Assembly: GCA_907163375.1 (NCBI GenBank)
Contig: CAJQUW010008712.1
Span: 1 to 64,000 of the forward strand
Source: Prostheceraeus crozeri
Lineage: Eukaryota > Platyhelminthes > Polycladida > Euryleptidae
DNA: 64,000 bases
Reading direction: 5' to 3'
The notes under the pieces were generated by a model. The model worked only from the letters and a program-made list of their open reading frames with translations, had not been told where the DNA came from and made no database searches. Position numbers and translations under genes: made by a program. Positions 29,597 to 42,720 of this stretch are shown here, in pieces. Numbering within the stretch: position 1 is the stretch's first letter; each line of letters begins with the position of its first letter.

Positions 29597-30716
29597 ATAT
29601 AGACTTGTTAGCCACGATGGGCAAGTTACGTCATATAGCCTGTTGTAGGTTACGTGGTTATATTATAAAGTTGTTGACCGATTTGAAGCTCACCACATTG
29701 AAAATTTCATGTGACTGCTTGCTCTTCTATTTTTGGGGACTGCAATTGCCTCTAGAAGTTCAACTAGGATATCTCAAATATCATTCCGGTATAAATTCTA
29801 TAAAGTCAAGCGTAAACGTAGTTGCATGTTCGATTTGAAATTTCCTATCATCCTGGGTCTTATGAAGATAGTACATATATTTTATGTACATACGAGTATG
29901 AAAGCCCATATAAGTTTCTATGTTAATTGGTCGGATAATCATAATGACCGAAAGCAGAAATATTTCTTCAATCGAGCTATATTTTCAATATTTTCGTATT
30001 ATGTGGTTATCGGATCAATTAGCTACGTTTTTCATAATGAATATCAATGCAGCTGTGACCGGTGGTTTGACCTGACTATTTGAAAACGAATTTCACAGTA
30101 TCAGAAAATACAAATGACAATCAGGCCTTTATTCATGTTATTCTATTAGCTAACCAAATTGACAATAAATCAATGTTTTCTGTAGATAATAAAAAATACA
30201 TCATCACCAAGCTATTTTTGGTGAGGCTCAGTAAACTAAGTAAAAAATATCTATTTAATTTAACTATTTTAAAACTACCTGTCGTTACTTTAGTATGCCG
30301 GTATTTATGCTAAATCCAAGTATAAACTAGAAATATTTTCATGAATATTAAGATGCATACAATAACCTAACTGCTCATAATGCCGAATTTTAATCAAATT
30401 CTTGGACTTATCAAAATCATGAGAGACAATCATAGACCAGGATATTCATGAAATCGAATGCAGGGTTGGACGTGGTAAACTCGTGAATGATGTGGTATAA
30501 CTAGTCTGAAATTGCATAGTCTTTCCCTCGCCCTCTGGACGACCACCAGGAATTTTCTTCATCACTTTGCGAACAAATTTCTGCGTTCAATCGCATGCAG
30601 CCTAGCAAGAAAATTCTAAGTTCACGGAGACTTCATTCTATAAAATCATTAAAAAATCGCAATTTAAGCCACACGACTGTATAACATAATTTGGGTATCG
30701 TAGCTAACAAGTCTAT
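29597..30716. mobile_element. Non-autonomous TIR element (~1.1 kb)
   Basis: The left end TATAGACTTGTTAGCCACGAT and the reverse complement of the right end (TATAGACTTGTTAGCTACGAT) match over about 20 bp, and more loosely beyond (CAAGTTACGTCATATA against CAAATTATGTTATACA). Short open frames inside (29605-30313) resemble no family. A TA target duplication is possible. Superfamily unassigned. Confidence 0.55.
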
Positions 30717-31083
30717 AACATTCCTTTCTGTCTACTGAGACAAACACGCTAAGTCATTCACTTTAAACTGTGTCGGATCTTTAATGTGATTTGTGCTTGG
30801 CAGGCAACACTACAATCTTGTAGAAGAATGCGTCTCTTTCCACGAAAACTTCGTATGTAGAAAGACGATGAAGGGTACCGGTTTTTATCCGTAATAGATA
30901 AGAAGTGTGCGGAAGAATTTTGAACACCACAAAATGTTTAGAAGAAAGTTGCAGTCATCGAAGCTAAAAACGCAAACGAACGTAATAATAATTCGAATAC
31001 CGTAACCAGTGATACAACCTCTATTTTGATAATGAATTCTGTTTCCGAACAACGAATTCTTCCACTTTCAGGCATTGAGTTGT

Positions 31084-31935
31084 AAACTTGGCATAAATCT
31101 ACGGACACGTGCATTTTTCAACACCTTCTAAATTTTTTTGCTATTAGGAAATATCGACAAATTTATAATCACCTGAAAGAAAATTTTCGGATCTATCATT
31201 TGAATGTTGTTGAATTAATTGTTTTTGAAATTGGTGGTTCCTAGAGGCCCATAAACCCGAAAGCCCCAAATTTTCTTTGACTTGTTTTGACAAGCGCATA
31301 AATCAATTTGAAACATTCTCCTTGTAATATTCAAAACCGTCACAAGATTGGCTTTCAGAAAATATATAGTTTGAAAGTGTTTTGTCGAAGTTTATAGGCA
31401 ATATTTTGAAAGTAGTATAGATAGATAATGTGGCGATTTTTTCAGTTTCAGAATATTTCTTCGAAGGGCCTTAAATTTACCCAACAAAAGCTGAAAACAC
31501 TAGTTTTGAGGTAAATAAATGCCACCAGTTAGTTAACAGCGTTATTTCTGCTATTATCGCAACACATTCTGAAACTGAAAAAATCGCCACATTATCTATC
31601 TATACTACTTTCAGAATATTGCCTATAAACTTCGACAAAACACTTTCAAACTATATATTTTCTGAAAGCCAATCTTGTGACGGTTTTGAATATTACAAGG
31701 AGAATGTTTCAAATTGATTTATGCGCTTGTCAAAACAAGTCAAAGAAAATTTGGGGCTTTCGGGTTTATGGGCCTCTAGGAACCACCAATTTCAAAAACA
31801 ATTAATTCAACAACATTCAAATGATAGATCCGAAAATTCTCTTTCAGATGATTATAAATTTGTCGATATTTCCTAGTAGCAAAAAAATTTAGAAGGTGTT
31901 GAAAAATGAACGTGTCCGTAGATCTATGCCAAGTT
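31084..31935. repeat. Near-perfect foldback: 371-bp arms, 111-bp loop
   Basis: Sequence 31084-31454 (from AAACTTGGCATA to CAGTTTCAGAAT) is repeated almost exactly in inverse at 31565-31935, with only a handful of mismatches over about 370 bp. The loop 31455-31564 is AT-rich and unrelated. A transcript would form a long double-stranded hairpin. It could be a foldback transposon or a recent inverted duplication; no coding capacity is seen. Confidence 0.9.
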
Positions 31936-33289
31936 TCCAACTTGCTGTCGCGCACTGTAGATTATGACTAACTGTGCGATAGTTATAGACCCATCAGGCT
32001 TATGCGTATGCGTGTTGGTATTTACGGGCAGCGGGAGGCTTGCCAAATCCGAATGTGTGTATGAGCTTCATAAATAAATGTTCATAAACATGATTGGAAA
32101 TGACATAAAGACATTCCATGCCAGAAATGATGGCTCTAGACTTACATTTCAGTTGAAAAGAGAAAACATTGAAAATTAAATTTTTGCCAAAAGCTGCAAT
32201 CTGCGTACCATTGGACTATGTGTTTTTCTTTGATCGTGTCTGACAAGAGGGACCTGGTAGATCTCAACAGATGTGCAGATTCGTAGTAGGCATGGGGTGA
32301 ACATCATTCTGTGAAGGCTTCATTTTCGGCCTCGTTCCCTGCAGAAACTCGTTCTGGCTGCCAGACAATTGCCAGCTGGGAATCGAAGCCAGTCCTTATT
32401 ATATTCCGGAATCGGTTCTCCCACGTCGCTTGGAAGCAGTTGCTATTGTTATAAAAACAAAGCAAGAAGATTGCGTCACAACGCGGGCGGAAAGCTTTGC
32501 TTGCTCCTGACACGGTCTGAAGGTTGTGCTTCGCTGGTGTTGGTGATCTTCACGTCGCGCTTGCTGTTCAAAGACTGGGTTCGATTCCCAGCCGGCAAGA
32601 AATATCGCTCCGACCTCGTGAAAGCCGGAGGCAATGGATTGTGGAATATATCAGTCATCTGCATTCACAGAAAAATTCATAAATGAATTCATTAAGGGGG
32701 CAGGTAAGTTCCGAGACCACCATATCAGTTGGGCTTTTACTGATTCACTTACCGACCAATGATCTGATTAAAGCTCGTTCCCTGCAGAAACTCGGCGGAA
32801 GAAGAATAAAGAAATTGCGCTGCTTCGAGGATCAGCATTTTTGGAAGGGGATTTGTGGAAGTGAGCACTTATAGGGCGGTAGGCATTGCATCTTCTCTCA
32901 GTTTCCTGTGATTTCGAACTTTGAGGTGAGGTCAAGACTGTCCCTTTGCATGAGAAACACAGAAGCCCTTTTAAAAACCAATATCGGGAAAGTTAAGGAT
33001 TGCAGAGGGTCTCAAATTCTTGCGTCGAATATTATGAAGCCACTTGAGCAATTCGTTGAGCAGTTAGAGAACGTAAATACTTGATATTTTCGAAGCACGA
33101 TCTTTACCAGTAGCAAAACTAAATTGACCTGACAGGATTGATGAATTCTATGTTAGATGAGGAAGTGAAAAAAACGAGTTATCATTAGTAAAAAATTCAC
33201 GGTAACTGTCAAGTTTAGCTCTACTATTTATTTTAGACTTTCATTGAAGAGGAATGTCGACAAAATACAATCTAAGTTACAGAAAAATT
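31936..33289. other. Non-coding stretch with scattered short repeats
   Basis: No gene recognised. A 20-bp direct repeat, CTCGTTCCCTGCAGAAACTC, occurs at about 32,333 and 32,775. Two tRNA-like B-box regions lie in opposite orientation within it (listed separately). Confidence 0.5.
32325..32660. repeat. Inverted pair of tRNA-like (SINE-type) remnants
   Basis: A perfect pol III B-box, GGTTCGATTCC, lies on the plus strand at 32578-32588 inside a T-arm-like CTGGGTTCGATTCCCAG. A sister region on the minus strand (32378-32390) has GGCTTCGATTCCC in a CAGCTGG context. No convincing A-box is present, so these are at best SINE or tRNA fragments. Confidence 0.35.
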
Positions 33290-34150
33290 AGAAAAACGAA
33301 TGTTGAGACTACAAGAACCATACAATCACAACCAACTACCTCCTGAAAACGACAATATGCCGCGTTTACATGATCCACGAAATGATTTAGTTACTGACTT
33401 CTCCAAATCTCTCTCTAATGAAGAACTGACACTATTGCAGAAAGGTTCAAAATTCAACTTGGCAGGTGCTTTCAACGAAAACTCTAAAATTGACTTTCGT
33501 GTTCATTTTAGCGCTTCGCAGTAAAAACCTTGTTGGAATGCTGAGTTGGAAAACAAAAATGAGAATAAGTATGATAACCACAAAAATATCCCTGGCACTC
33601 ATATCTCAGTATTACCACCTACGAATAATAAAATCGAAGCCAAACTCAATCAACTTAAATACGAACTGAAGAGGATAGTTGAAGATGTGAAATTTCAACC
33701 AAAAAACTTGAATCCCTGATCATCTGAAAAGCAAATTCTTGAAAATTAAAAAAAACAAAGACCTTACTTTTTTACCTTCGGATAAATGATCCGAATTCTG
33801 TGTTGTAAATAATGACATTTACGACGAAGCTGGAACGAATCATTCGGCAGATCTTACTACACACAAAAGAATTTTGCTAAAAAGAATATTTTTGCGCATT
33901 GATTCTCACATGCCAACTAAGACAAAAATGAATTTCATAGTAAATGAAAAGAAGAGAATTTCTGGTCGATGTTCAGATGAATCATCACGCATGAAACACG
34001 AGGAAGATTTTGACAAACTTTTACGTATAAATGGATATAATGAGCAAATTAGAAAATCCTCGAATACAAAAATACAGCAACACAAGAAAACAACAAAACG
34101 AAAAATAGATAACAATCAGTGGCGTCTTCTCCGTGCCTGCGAAGCCTTCG
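33290..34150 (+). pseudogene. Degraded Penelope-like reverse transcriptase remnant
   Basis: The piece at 33300 reads LVTDFSKSLSNEELTLLQKGSKFN, which matches the N-terminal SxxxLSxxExxLLxKGxKF block of Penelope-like elements. Farther on are TFLPSDK and VVNNDIYDEAG, like the LPADKG-x-VVxxxxxY block. A C-terminal-like EEDFDKLLRINGYNEQIRK follows. The RT core is not visible, so this is an internally deleted, old copy. It has no match to the minus-strand element near 59 kb close enough to call them the same subfamily. Confidence 0.5.
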
Positions 34151-35970
34151 GCGCATCCTCAAAAAATTATTTTCCAACAATTATAAAAATGAAAAGTGTC
34201 ATCATTCATTTAAATTCGATAGCTTCTCGTGACAGCTGTGCACAGCTTTCCGTCTCAAAGTCAGACGCTCAACCTCATTGAACAGTTTTGCAGCACGTGC
34301 TCGAATCACAGCTGTTTTCTTCGAACAATTAGACACGCAAGCTGGTCGTGTGTTCAGAAGGAGCATTGATGTTCAGACAGAGCGAAAGAGAGTTGTGTGC
34401 GTGTGAGGCAGCAAGCGCCCGCGCCCGCGCCAATATTGGCTTTTCCGATAGACATGATGCTTTGCCTTCTCCAATTTTTGCAATGAAATTCTACGCGATT
34501 CTTGATCGAGGCGCGGTATCTAAATATAGTAAGGGAAGCGCAACCCAATTGTTCCTGGATTCGCTTTATGTCAGAGAGGCCACTACGTCAACAGTAGCAG
34601 ATGGCTGACGTTCAGACAAGACTGCGATCAGATGATGAGCGTTCTCCAATGAATGCAGAGTAATGCATCTGACTCGAACACCCAGATTCGGTAGAATTCC
34701 ATAATTTGTTTTTACGTGATTGATGTGACACTATGTTTAGTAGTACCGATGAGATCATAACCACGCCTTTCGTCCGAAGGGAATATACTGAAAAGATGAC
34801 AGTCGTCAAGCAAGGTAGGCCAACACCTGATATAAAAATTGAAAGTACTCACAGAGACAGAAATAAGAAATACACAAGACATTTTAATGCATCAAAATTT
34901 CAAAGATGTGAGCGGCTGAAAGGCCATGAGAAAGGCAAGAAACTGTTGACCTTGCCTCCTTTTTTACCGAGAAAATGGGGTCTGGATAGAGAGGGGATAT
35001 AGTGATCAGTTCCTTGAGTAAGGCGGTTAAGAGACATGAGCAATCACTTCTCATGTGCACATTCACTTGGCCTTAAAAAATGTTCAGGAAATTGTTATCA
35101 AAAATTCAACTTTTATGAAAATTAATGTTGTAACATACAAAATGTCTGGTATAGAAATAGTATTCCAATACCGAGTGAAGGCCTATGGTCTGGGCTCACG
35201 CGACGCCACTGATAACAATCAATGGATGAATAAAAATGTTCTGTATTTCTCTTTCCCATAATTTCAGACAATATTGAGTCAGACAAGTGAGTCAGATCTC
35301 CAAGACTTGTTTTCCTCAAAAAGGGCTGGTCGTGTGATTTCTAAACCATGATTTTCTAAATTTTCGTACAAAAATACATCAGAAACCGCCGAGAAATATA
35401 AGGAGAAATGAAACAGCCTCTCCTGGCGCACCGTGATTAACGAAACAAATTCTTCTCGTGTAGAGCTAAGCTGATGATCCCCAAATAATCAAAAATGAAA
35501 TCTTCTTGTTGAAATTAATGTATTTGGTATAGAAAAGTCAATGAAATAAAGGTAGATTGATAATTCTCTTCAAATTTTGTTACCAATCATGACTTTGAAA
35601 TGTAACAAAATGATACACCAGAAATGTACAAAATCAGACATGAGTAATTGTCAAAGTTCACAATATCACCATCTCATGGACACTGTGTTCATAAAGTTAT
35701 TGGTAGATTCAATGTAGAAAATGATTTCAGCTTGAAAGAATTGGTTGACAACATTCTTCTTCATAATAGAATATAAATTGATGAGAAAGTCTTCTGTTAT
35801 ATTTATTCATATTGGATGAAAAATGAATATCAGGATATGTTAGAACAGCCGCATGATGTCATAGTGTCTTCAGATAATTTCAGAAAATGAGTGGATAATT
35901 GTCGTCTTTCCTGGAAGAAAGGTCTTCATCACTGGAAACTGTAGAGTACGAAAGCTGGATGATTTTGACT
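34151..35970. other. Stretch without a recognisable gene
   Basis: Short open frames on both strands show no family resemblance or splice-bounded exon. A GC-rich patch with repeated GCGCCCGCGCCC lies near 34,420. Nothing else could be supported. Confidence 0.4.
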
Positions 35971-36170
35971 ACGAAACAGATGTATAAAAGGAGAATAACA
36001 AAATGTACGAAAGCAGTATTGTTCGTACTCACATACTACGAAAGCGATTGGCTTTCCTATTGGACTATCTTTATCATCCAATAGGAAAGCCAATCGCTTT
36101 CGTAGTATGTGAACACGAACAATAGTGGTTTCGTACATTTTGTCATTCTCGTTTTGTACATCGGTTTCGT
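35971..36170. repeat. 200-bp foldback with TTTCGTA-rich arms
   Basis: Arms of about 94 bp (35971-36064 and 36077-36170) pair around a 12-base loop, CTATCTTTATCA. The innermost 40 bp, including GCGATTGGCTTTCCTATTGG, are perfectly paired and the outer part has several mismatches. TTTCGTAC/GTACGAAA repeats recur along it and just outside (35946-35955). Confidence 0.88.
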
Positions 36171-38227
36171 GGTTTCGTAAGTAGCTTTGCTATCGCACAA
36201 TTTACAATGTAATGCACTTCCAATTATAAACAAGATTCGCTTCTTTACCTATAACTTGAAATTGCGGAACACTGATTCTGGAACAATGCTAGATAATTCA
36301 GCGTTTGAAATCTTCGATGTGTGCAATCGTTAAATCGCTTCAACTCCAGAATTGATGGAAGCAATAAGCGAGTCAAAGGCATGCTAGATCGATGGTGTCA
36401 TATAATTAATTGCAAACATGAATTCACGCATCCTACCGAGTCATTAAGAATTGTCGGTAGCATGAAGTGTAGAGCATGTATTATCGACATATTCAAGTCG
36501 AGTGTTTATTGGCAGTTTTTCGAAACAATGAATTTTATAGACTTTGTTGTCATTCATTTATGTATTAAAAGGTAGACTGGTTTTCTAAATGCCAGGCTTT
36601 TGCTGAAATTAGAGCTCTCCACATCATAGAAATTGATAACGAAAGTAATCTCTAGAAAGGAAGTCAAGCTTCATGCTATACACAATAGTGGCACATAAAT
36701 CGCACGTATTTCCACCTGGACACACTTGTCAACGGCTGCATGATTGGGTTAGAATCAGTCATATATAATTCTGTGCTTTTCATTGGTCATTCATTTTTGA
36801 ACAACTTCAGATAAACAATTTATTTCTATGCTCCACATTATTCATATAATGGAAATGGAAAATGAACAACTTCCCATGGGCTGCGATGAACAAAATGTGC
36901 GATATAGTGGCAATGATATCATTGATAATTTTCAAAATTGTCAGAATATTGCAAACGACCAAGCGTTTTGCAATAGAAATCATGAATGTAATCCTTCGTG
37001 CGTATTCCTATTTGTAGGCAGCTTTCGCTTTACTTCCTTTACTTTCGCTTTTCATAGATCTTGTATTTTGAGTGTATACATACAAAAATTTCATAAGCAG
37101 ACGTCCAAATAATTTGGTATTTAGTAGGATTTTCAATTACTAAATGTGCCACTACCTAAATAAAAGCAGTAACGTGTAGCATCGCATATTTTTGAAAATC
37201 GACCTAAAATGCCAGATGAAACGACTTTTCTCTCAAGGTGACCAAAGATCGTTTCACAAGATTCTGATTGTAACCTAACAACGAATTTCGCAATAGCAGT
37301 TTTCGACACTTAATGCAGATTAAAGTACACTCTGCTCTCAACTGAACACCTAGTCTCGTATTGGCAAATATGTTTTAATTTAAACCATGAAAGTTCCATG
37401 CTTGATATAAAGCGTCAGTAGATGTACGTATAGCTAGGAGAAGCGATTACTTTCATAGAGCTTGTTACAGAGCTTATATCGTGTTATTTATGAGGATCTT
37501 CAGATATCACTCCTAATCATACCTTTGTTTGGGACAATATTTGAGCTCTTTACCTTCGGATCGGCAGTCTATGTCACTAGCCATTGAGCCACAGGATCAT
37601 TGCTGCTGCTTGCGTACATTTTTAGTATTTTTGTTAAGCATGACTCAAATTTCAATGGAATGTTGTGATTCACAATCCACTCATTTTCTGTTAAATGCAA
37701 TATTTTGGAAAGTCAAAAGGATTGCTGATTTCTTCGCGTACAGATGACTGCGAGCTGTTCAGAACTTAATTGGCAATTGTACATGTGTTTCATTGAAAAT
37801 TATTGCAATATCTTGACTCCATAGATATATCTTTTTTAAAAAAATCAATTGAGTGATAACTTGACAAAGTAACAAATACTAGTACGATGTTGCAGAGATC
37901 GATCTGAATGTTAATCGGAAAAATCGTCAAATAAATGTACCGTTTTCTTTCACTTCATGCATTTGATGTGTTTGTTGTAGCATCTTCTTCGCCCTCATTC
38001 CTTTAGATCGAATCTTCACATCAAGTTGCTCCTGTAATGGTAAAAGTATTCATTAAAGCATCTGGCGATCTGAGCTTCAGGATAGGGTATAAAGATGCTG
38101 ATGCTTGAAACAGAAAACTTGCACCGCTTTCTTGATAAACCCACAGAATTAGATTGTTTAACTCTTTCAGTTTACTAGAAGTGAGGACTTATTCAAAACG
38201 ATGACACACTCTGAGACTTAGTGAGTG
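36171..38227. other. Stretch without a recognisable gene
   Basis: Only short chance-like ORFs. None has flanking splice sites combined with family similarity, and no terminal-repeat element was found. Confidence 0.4.
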
Positions 38228-39230
38228 GTCAAAAAGGAATTCCTAACACCTTTCAAAGATAGGGAAAAAGTCATGCGTCGCTTATGGATTGCTGTGAATT
38301 CCATCAAAGTACTTCGATTGCCGAGATTCCTTCAGATTCGAAGAATTCAGACAGTTGCTGACATTATTGAAGGAAACTGTAGGCTCACGAAAAATTGCAT
38401 TCCTCATTGCATGCACTGAATCAACTGAATGTAGCTAGACAGCGATGTGCGTTTTGTGTGTCCAAAGTGACATTACAACACGCACGCCACTCACTGGCTA
38501 CTGGCCGAAGCCGGCTGCCAGCTTATTGTTTGAGAGAGTGCCGTTCTATGAACACTGAAGGAGCGGAGCCTAGTTGTCAAATTTTGTGCATAAGCCTATC
38601 AACCAGAAATAAATTTTGTTCTGAAGTACGTGGATGACATAGAGTAGCACTTTGAAAGCATGCGTACCGACGCCATGGTAAAACCATAGAAATCCGACTT
38701 TTCGCTTTGTTTTAGTTAATTGATGGACAGCAGCTGTTTGTTCGTCTGTGTACCGATTGCTAGATCTTTAGATGAGGCAAATTACTGAACACGCAACCAC
38801 AGAATTAGACAGGTCGTCTCTTCTTCTGTTTGACTAGAAAGGAAATATTGGAAAGTGTAACGTAAATGAAATGGCACAATCTGGTGACATATTACCATAG
38901 CAATCGAACAATGAGCAGCCAGTTCAACATTAAACAAGCCAAATTGTGCGACATTTCAGTGACTGTTATCAACCGGATCACACAGCAAAGCGACACAGTC
39001 GATGTCAAGTTCTACAGAGAAGTTCGTGAAGGTTGCGAACTGCTAACTTTTTAAATAATAATCGGAAGGACCAACATTATCTATAGAAGTTTTGCGCAAT
39101 GATCTGTATTCTTCGAATCTGGAGGAATCGTGGTGATCGGAGCATTTTGAAGGAATTCTCAGCAATCCGCAAGCGACGCACGCCTATTTTTCCTATCTCT
39201 GCAAGGCATTTAAAATTCCTTTTTTCCCAC
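38228..39230. repeat. Diverged inverted repeat pair
   Basis: About 140 bp at 38,228-38,365 is similar to the reverse complement of about 39,075-39,230. Shared blocks include GCGTCGCTT, GGATTGCTG and AGATTCGAAGAA, at roughly 75% similarity. They may be terminal repeats of a 1-kb non-autonomous element or two copies of one dispersed repeat. Confidence 0.5.
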
Positions 39231-41917
39231 TTATTAAGTTCCTGCATGTGCCATCTCTTTGAATCAGTTTGCACTTCTATAAGAATTGCCCCGCTTGAAC
39301 AATCCAATTCTCTGCATGCAACAGTTGTGGATTCTTTGTCGCAAGGCGATTTATTGAAAATGATTTTATATATATAGAGAGATGATAATAAACGTAAACA
39401 TCTACAAAGTACACTGATAAGCTGCCGGTACCTTCCTATTATCAACCACTGGAAGCCGCCATCGTTTACATGTAGGCACAGCTGTCATGACTACGCATGT
39501 CTACGTCGTTTTATTGTTTTTTTTTGTTATTTTCCCTGTCTGTTCTGTTCTTTCCTTACTATAGAGTGTCGTATTTCAATGACAGAAACTCAGTTATATC
39601 AACACCTGGTCAAAGAAGTTGCAACTACAACTCAACCGCTTTGCTCCCGAAACCCTGGTCATCAATACAGGTAGAAGGCTATCCAATCAACACATTTTGT
39701 GAAGGACCTCGGAGCTCTTGATTCTGCATCATATTCTACATGGTCCTCTGAAGGCGAAAATGGTTTTCAAAGCTAGATCCTTAGAACCTAAAGAGATCCT
39801 AAAGTTCTAATGAAACTGCAAATCTCTGGTGGGTCCTCGCATTGAATTTCTGAAATTGAATTCTCATTGAATTCACGTGACTTCAAATCTCTCCTTCGAC
39901 GATCGCGTAAAAGGTCCATACAGTGGGCCTTCGCAACATAGATCACTCCGAAGTTCATAAAATTCTTAGCAACCAATCTACCTGCCCCCCTAACGATGGT
40001 TCCTTTCGAATTCCTCGAAACTTCGTGGACACTCTTTCAATAATTCACTACCAGATGAAATTGTACCTTTCTCTGAAGTCTATGAAGATTATCAACGTCT
40101 TTGTACTGTGTGTACTGTGAGTGATTGCATGTTACCGCAGAATTTGTTACTGATTCTTTGTAAATATAACATCATCAAATGAATCGAAGATTTGTGCTGT
40201 AAAAAAGAGGAGCTGCGACGTCAATAACCTGTTGCTCGTTTAAGTTTACAGTACTGTATTTTATATGTGTAGACTTTACAACCGAAATGGTGGTGAACGA
40301 TAGGTCCAAATGCATTATTGTAAGAGGAACTATTGTCATTTCAAACCAAATCTGATTTGCACGCTCTTCGCATCAGTAATGAGTTTCGTGTTACTATATC
40401 AAATGCCTTTGATGAATCCTATCACTCTAACCATTGAATTGCGTAATACTGTGATACAAAATCATGAGCCTTTAATCAGACGTTGGAGGTATCAAGAATT
40501 TTTCTCCAATGCCGCTTGATGAGAACTCCAAATCCTCATGAGATCCGAGTCATTGATAAAATCTATTAGTCGCCTCCGTTCAACATTACCTTCTGATTTA
40601 AACAATATAAATCGTCATCCATTTCTTTCTTCACATTTGCTTCTTTTTCGTGAGGGGGATGCATTTCCACTGAGTAAAGAAGACAGAATGAGCATCAGGC
40701 ATTGGAGAAATTAGACCACTTTACATGCAAATGCCGGATCTGCTGTGGACGTTACGTAGAGAATGATCTGCCGCGATAATTGTTGTGGCATTCGAATCAT
40801 GCTGTACAACAACAGCTTCCATTACCTAAACCGGAGGATTCGTGTTATTGAATTTCGTTTAGAGAACACATTATGTGAAATATGCCTAAATGCAGACCAT
40901 CCCTATTGTTTGATGTTGACTGTTGTTGTTCTCATGTGGTGACTGGTATTGTCCTTTGCCAATACGGGTGCAGGTGACGCCGCTCATTGTCTCTAGACTG
41001 TCACTATAGGGTTTCCATTGCTATGTACAATCGCATTGAATGATCATGTAATGCCTTGATTTTTGTTAATACAAATAAAGGGTCGTGTTTTCCGATCAAC
41101 AAGATCACACCAATAAAGATATCTTATGGGCTACGTGACTTACATCCGCTTGAATCTCAAACACTTATTATCCAAAAACTTTGAAACGTGTGGTGGCTAG
41201 TTCAAGACAAGTTCTCAAAAGTCTTCCTCATTGGGGCTAGGAAAATCCAGTGCCCTACATTCCGGACGACAACGTCGGCAAACTTCAAAGAAGAAATATA
41301 TTTCTGTTCACTGATTGAACTCTAAAAATTAACTATTGTGCACTTCCTTTAGAATACGGTTCGGTGTTCCATCTCTACTGGATGAATTCGTCTACTTCAA
41401 ATGACTAAGTGCATGCCATCCATTATGCAGACGGAGAATTCAGTGATTGACAAAAGAATAAGGAAATTAGCAGAATTTGATAGAAGAAAGACTAACTTTT
41501 ATCAGTTTGTAATTTCATGAAAACGCGGAAAAAATAATGTGGGAGTATTTTTAGGAAGAAAATGGCGAGCCTGCGGTGATGTTCAAATTGAATCAAGGAA
41601 TAATTGATTTCTGTATTAGCAAATATTCAGTATTGAGGCAGATCTAGAAAAATCAAGAATTGTCAAATATTTTCGAAATTTTTATCAGATTCGCATTGAC
41701 TTGGACATGGTGGAAGAAGCAATGAGAATATAGGAACTACAAGCGTTTCTAGTCTTTTTAGATGTAGCTAAGCAGTACATCCTATTTTTTTAAGACAAAC
41801 ATAGAAGTATATTTACAAGTTTGAGGAATTTACAAAGATTCTGTATAAAACACAAAGTTAGTCAGATAATAGAAAAGTTTCGGTAACCAGCAAGGAAGTG
41901 AAAAAAAAACAAAAAAA
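39231..41917. other. Stretch without a recognisable gene
   Basis: No exon-like ORF with family similarity, no RNA gene and no clear terminal repeats seen. Confidence 0.4.
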
Positions 41918-42720
41918 CTAGTCTTCGCGATGAAAGAATGTTGGGATACCATGAGCATCATCCAAACTAAGGTCACTTCTCGATCTAATGCGGGAACCTC
42001 GCAAGCAGTGACTTGAGGCTCTTATCAAGGCGAACATAGTTTTCGTGTGGACGAATGAGCGAATGTTCTGATAATTTCCGTCCCATTTGTTTTCAAGTCT
42101 TTGAGTCAGCAATTTCAAAAAAGATTTTGCTTGTAACCCAAAAGCTCCGTCGCACGAGAATATTAGCGGAGTAAGGTCGCATCTTCTGAAATCACACGGG
42201 TCTTTGTATTTTGACTCCTTTTGTCTTTCGGCTGCTGGAAGGATCTATGTTGAGGTGCGGTTATCGCGAGATTCAGCGTCAAAGTTTAGTACCTGAACGT
42301 CGAACAACGCTGGTGTCTGCGATGTCCACACTCCTCGTACCAGTAGGTCAGCCCTCAGTCCTTCTTGCGTGATGTCATTTTCCATTCTCTCTCTAACAAT
42401 AGGCTCTTTCATTACATTGCGTTCTCCAAAGGCCAGGGCTGCGAGGTCTCCAACGACATCTCTGATTTCGTTGTGGCGTTGAATTACCAGTCCTCCCTTC
42501 TTGCAATTTAGTCCGTGATTGATAGAAAACATTTCACCGCAACCATCACAAATTGATGGTAGATTGTTCAGAGGACGTCCATAACGGAATGATAGACCAT
42601 CACGGAATTCAATTGATGATAAATCGAAATTGTGCGAGGTTAGAGGTAAGACATTCAGCCAATCACTTGCTTTGTGCTCAATTACTCGGTGAATATGATC
42701 TGCCCGATAACTAGGATGTT
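41918..42720 (-). pseudogene. Retroelement C-terminal fragment (CDGCG / GG-x-RHNEIRD type)
   Basis: Read leftward the segment encodes WLNVLPLTSHNFDLSS, LSFRYGRPLNNLPSICDGCG, FSINHGLNCKKGGLVIQRHN and EIRDVVGDLAALAFG, then RADLLVRGVW..FDVQVLN. Farther on comes RLENKWDGNYQNIRSFVHTK with ALIRASSHCLRGSRI. This is the C-terminal region found downstream of reverse transcriptase in many invertebrate retroelement proteins, with a zinc-knuckle-like CDGCG and a nuclease/RNase-H-like GG-x-RHNEIRD segment. No RT is present here, so it is a fragment; the exact element class is not assigned. It reads in more than one piece. Confidence 0.6.

Noticed and set aside
29605-30313. ORFs inside the 29.6-kb TIR element as a transposase
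   Set aside because: No DDE-type or other transposase motif; frames overlap each other and have intron-like composition.
32369-32686. 105-aa ORF as a gene
   Set aside because: It runs through a tRNA-like B-box region and direct repeats, and the opposite strand is equally open; chance reading of repeat DNA.
34400-34430. GC-rich GCGCCCGCGCCC patch as a CpG-island promoter
   Set aside because: Too short and isolated, with no gene downstream.
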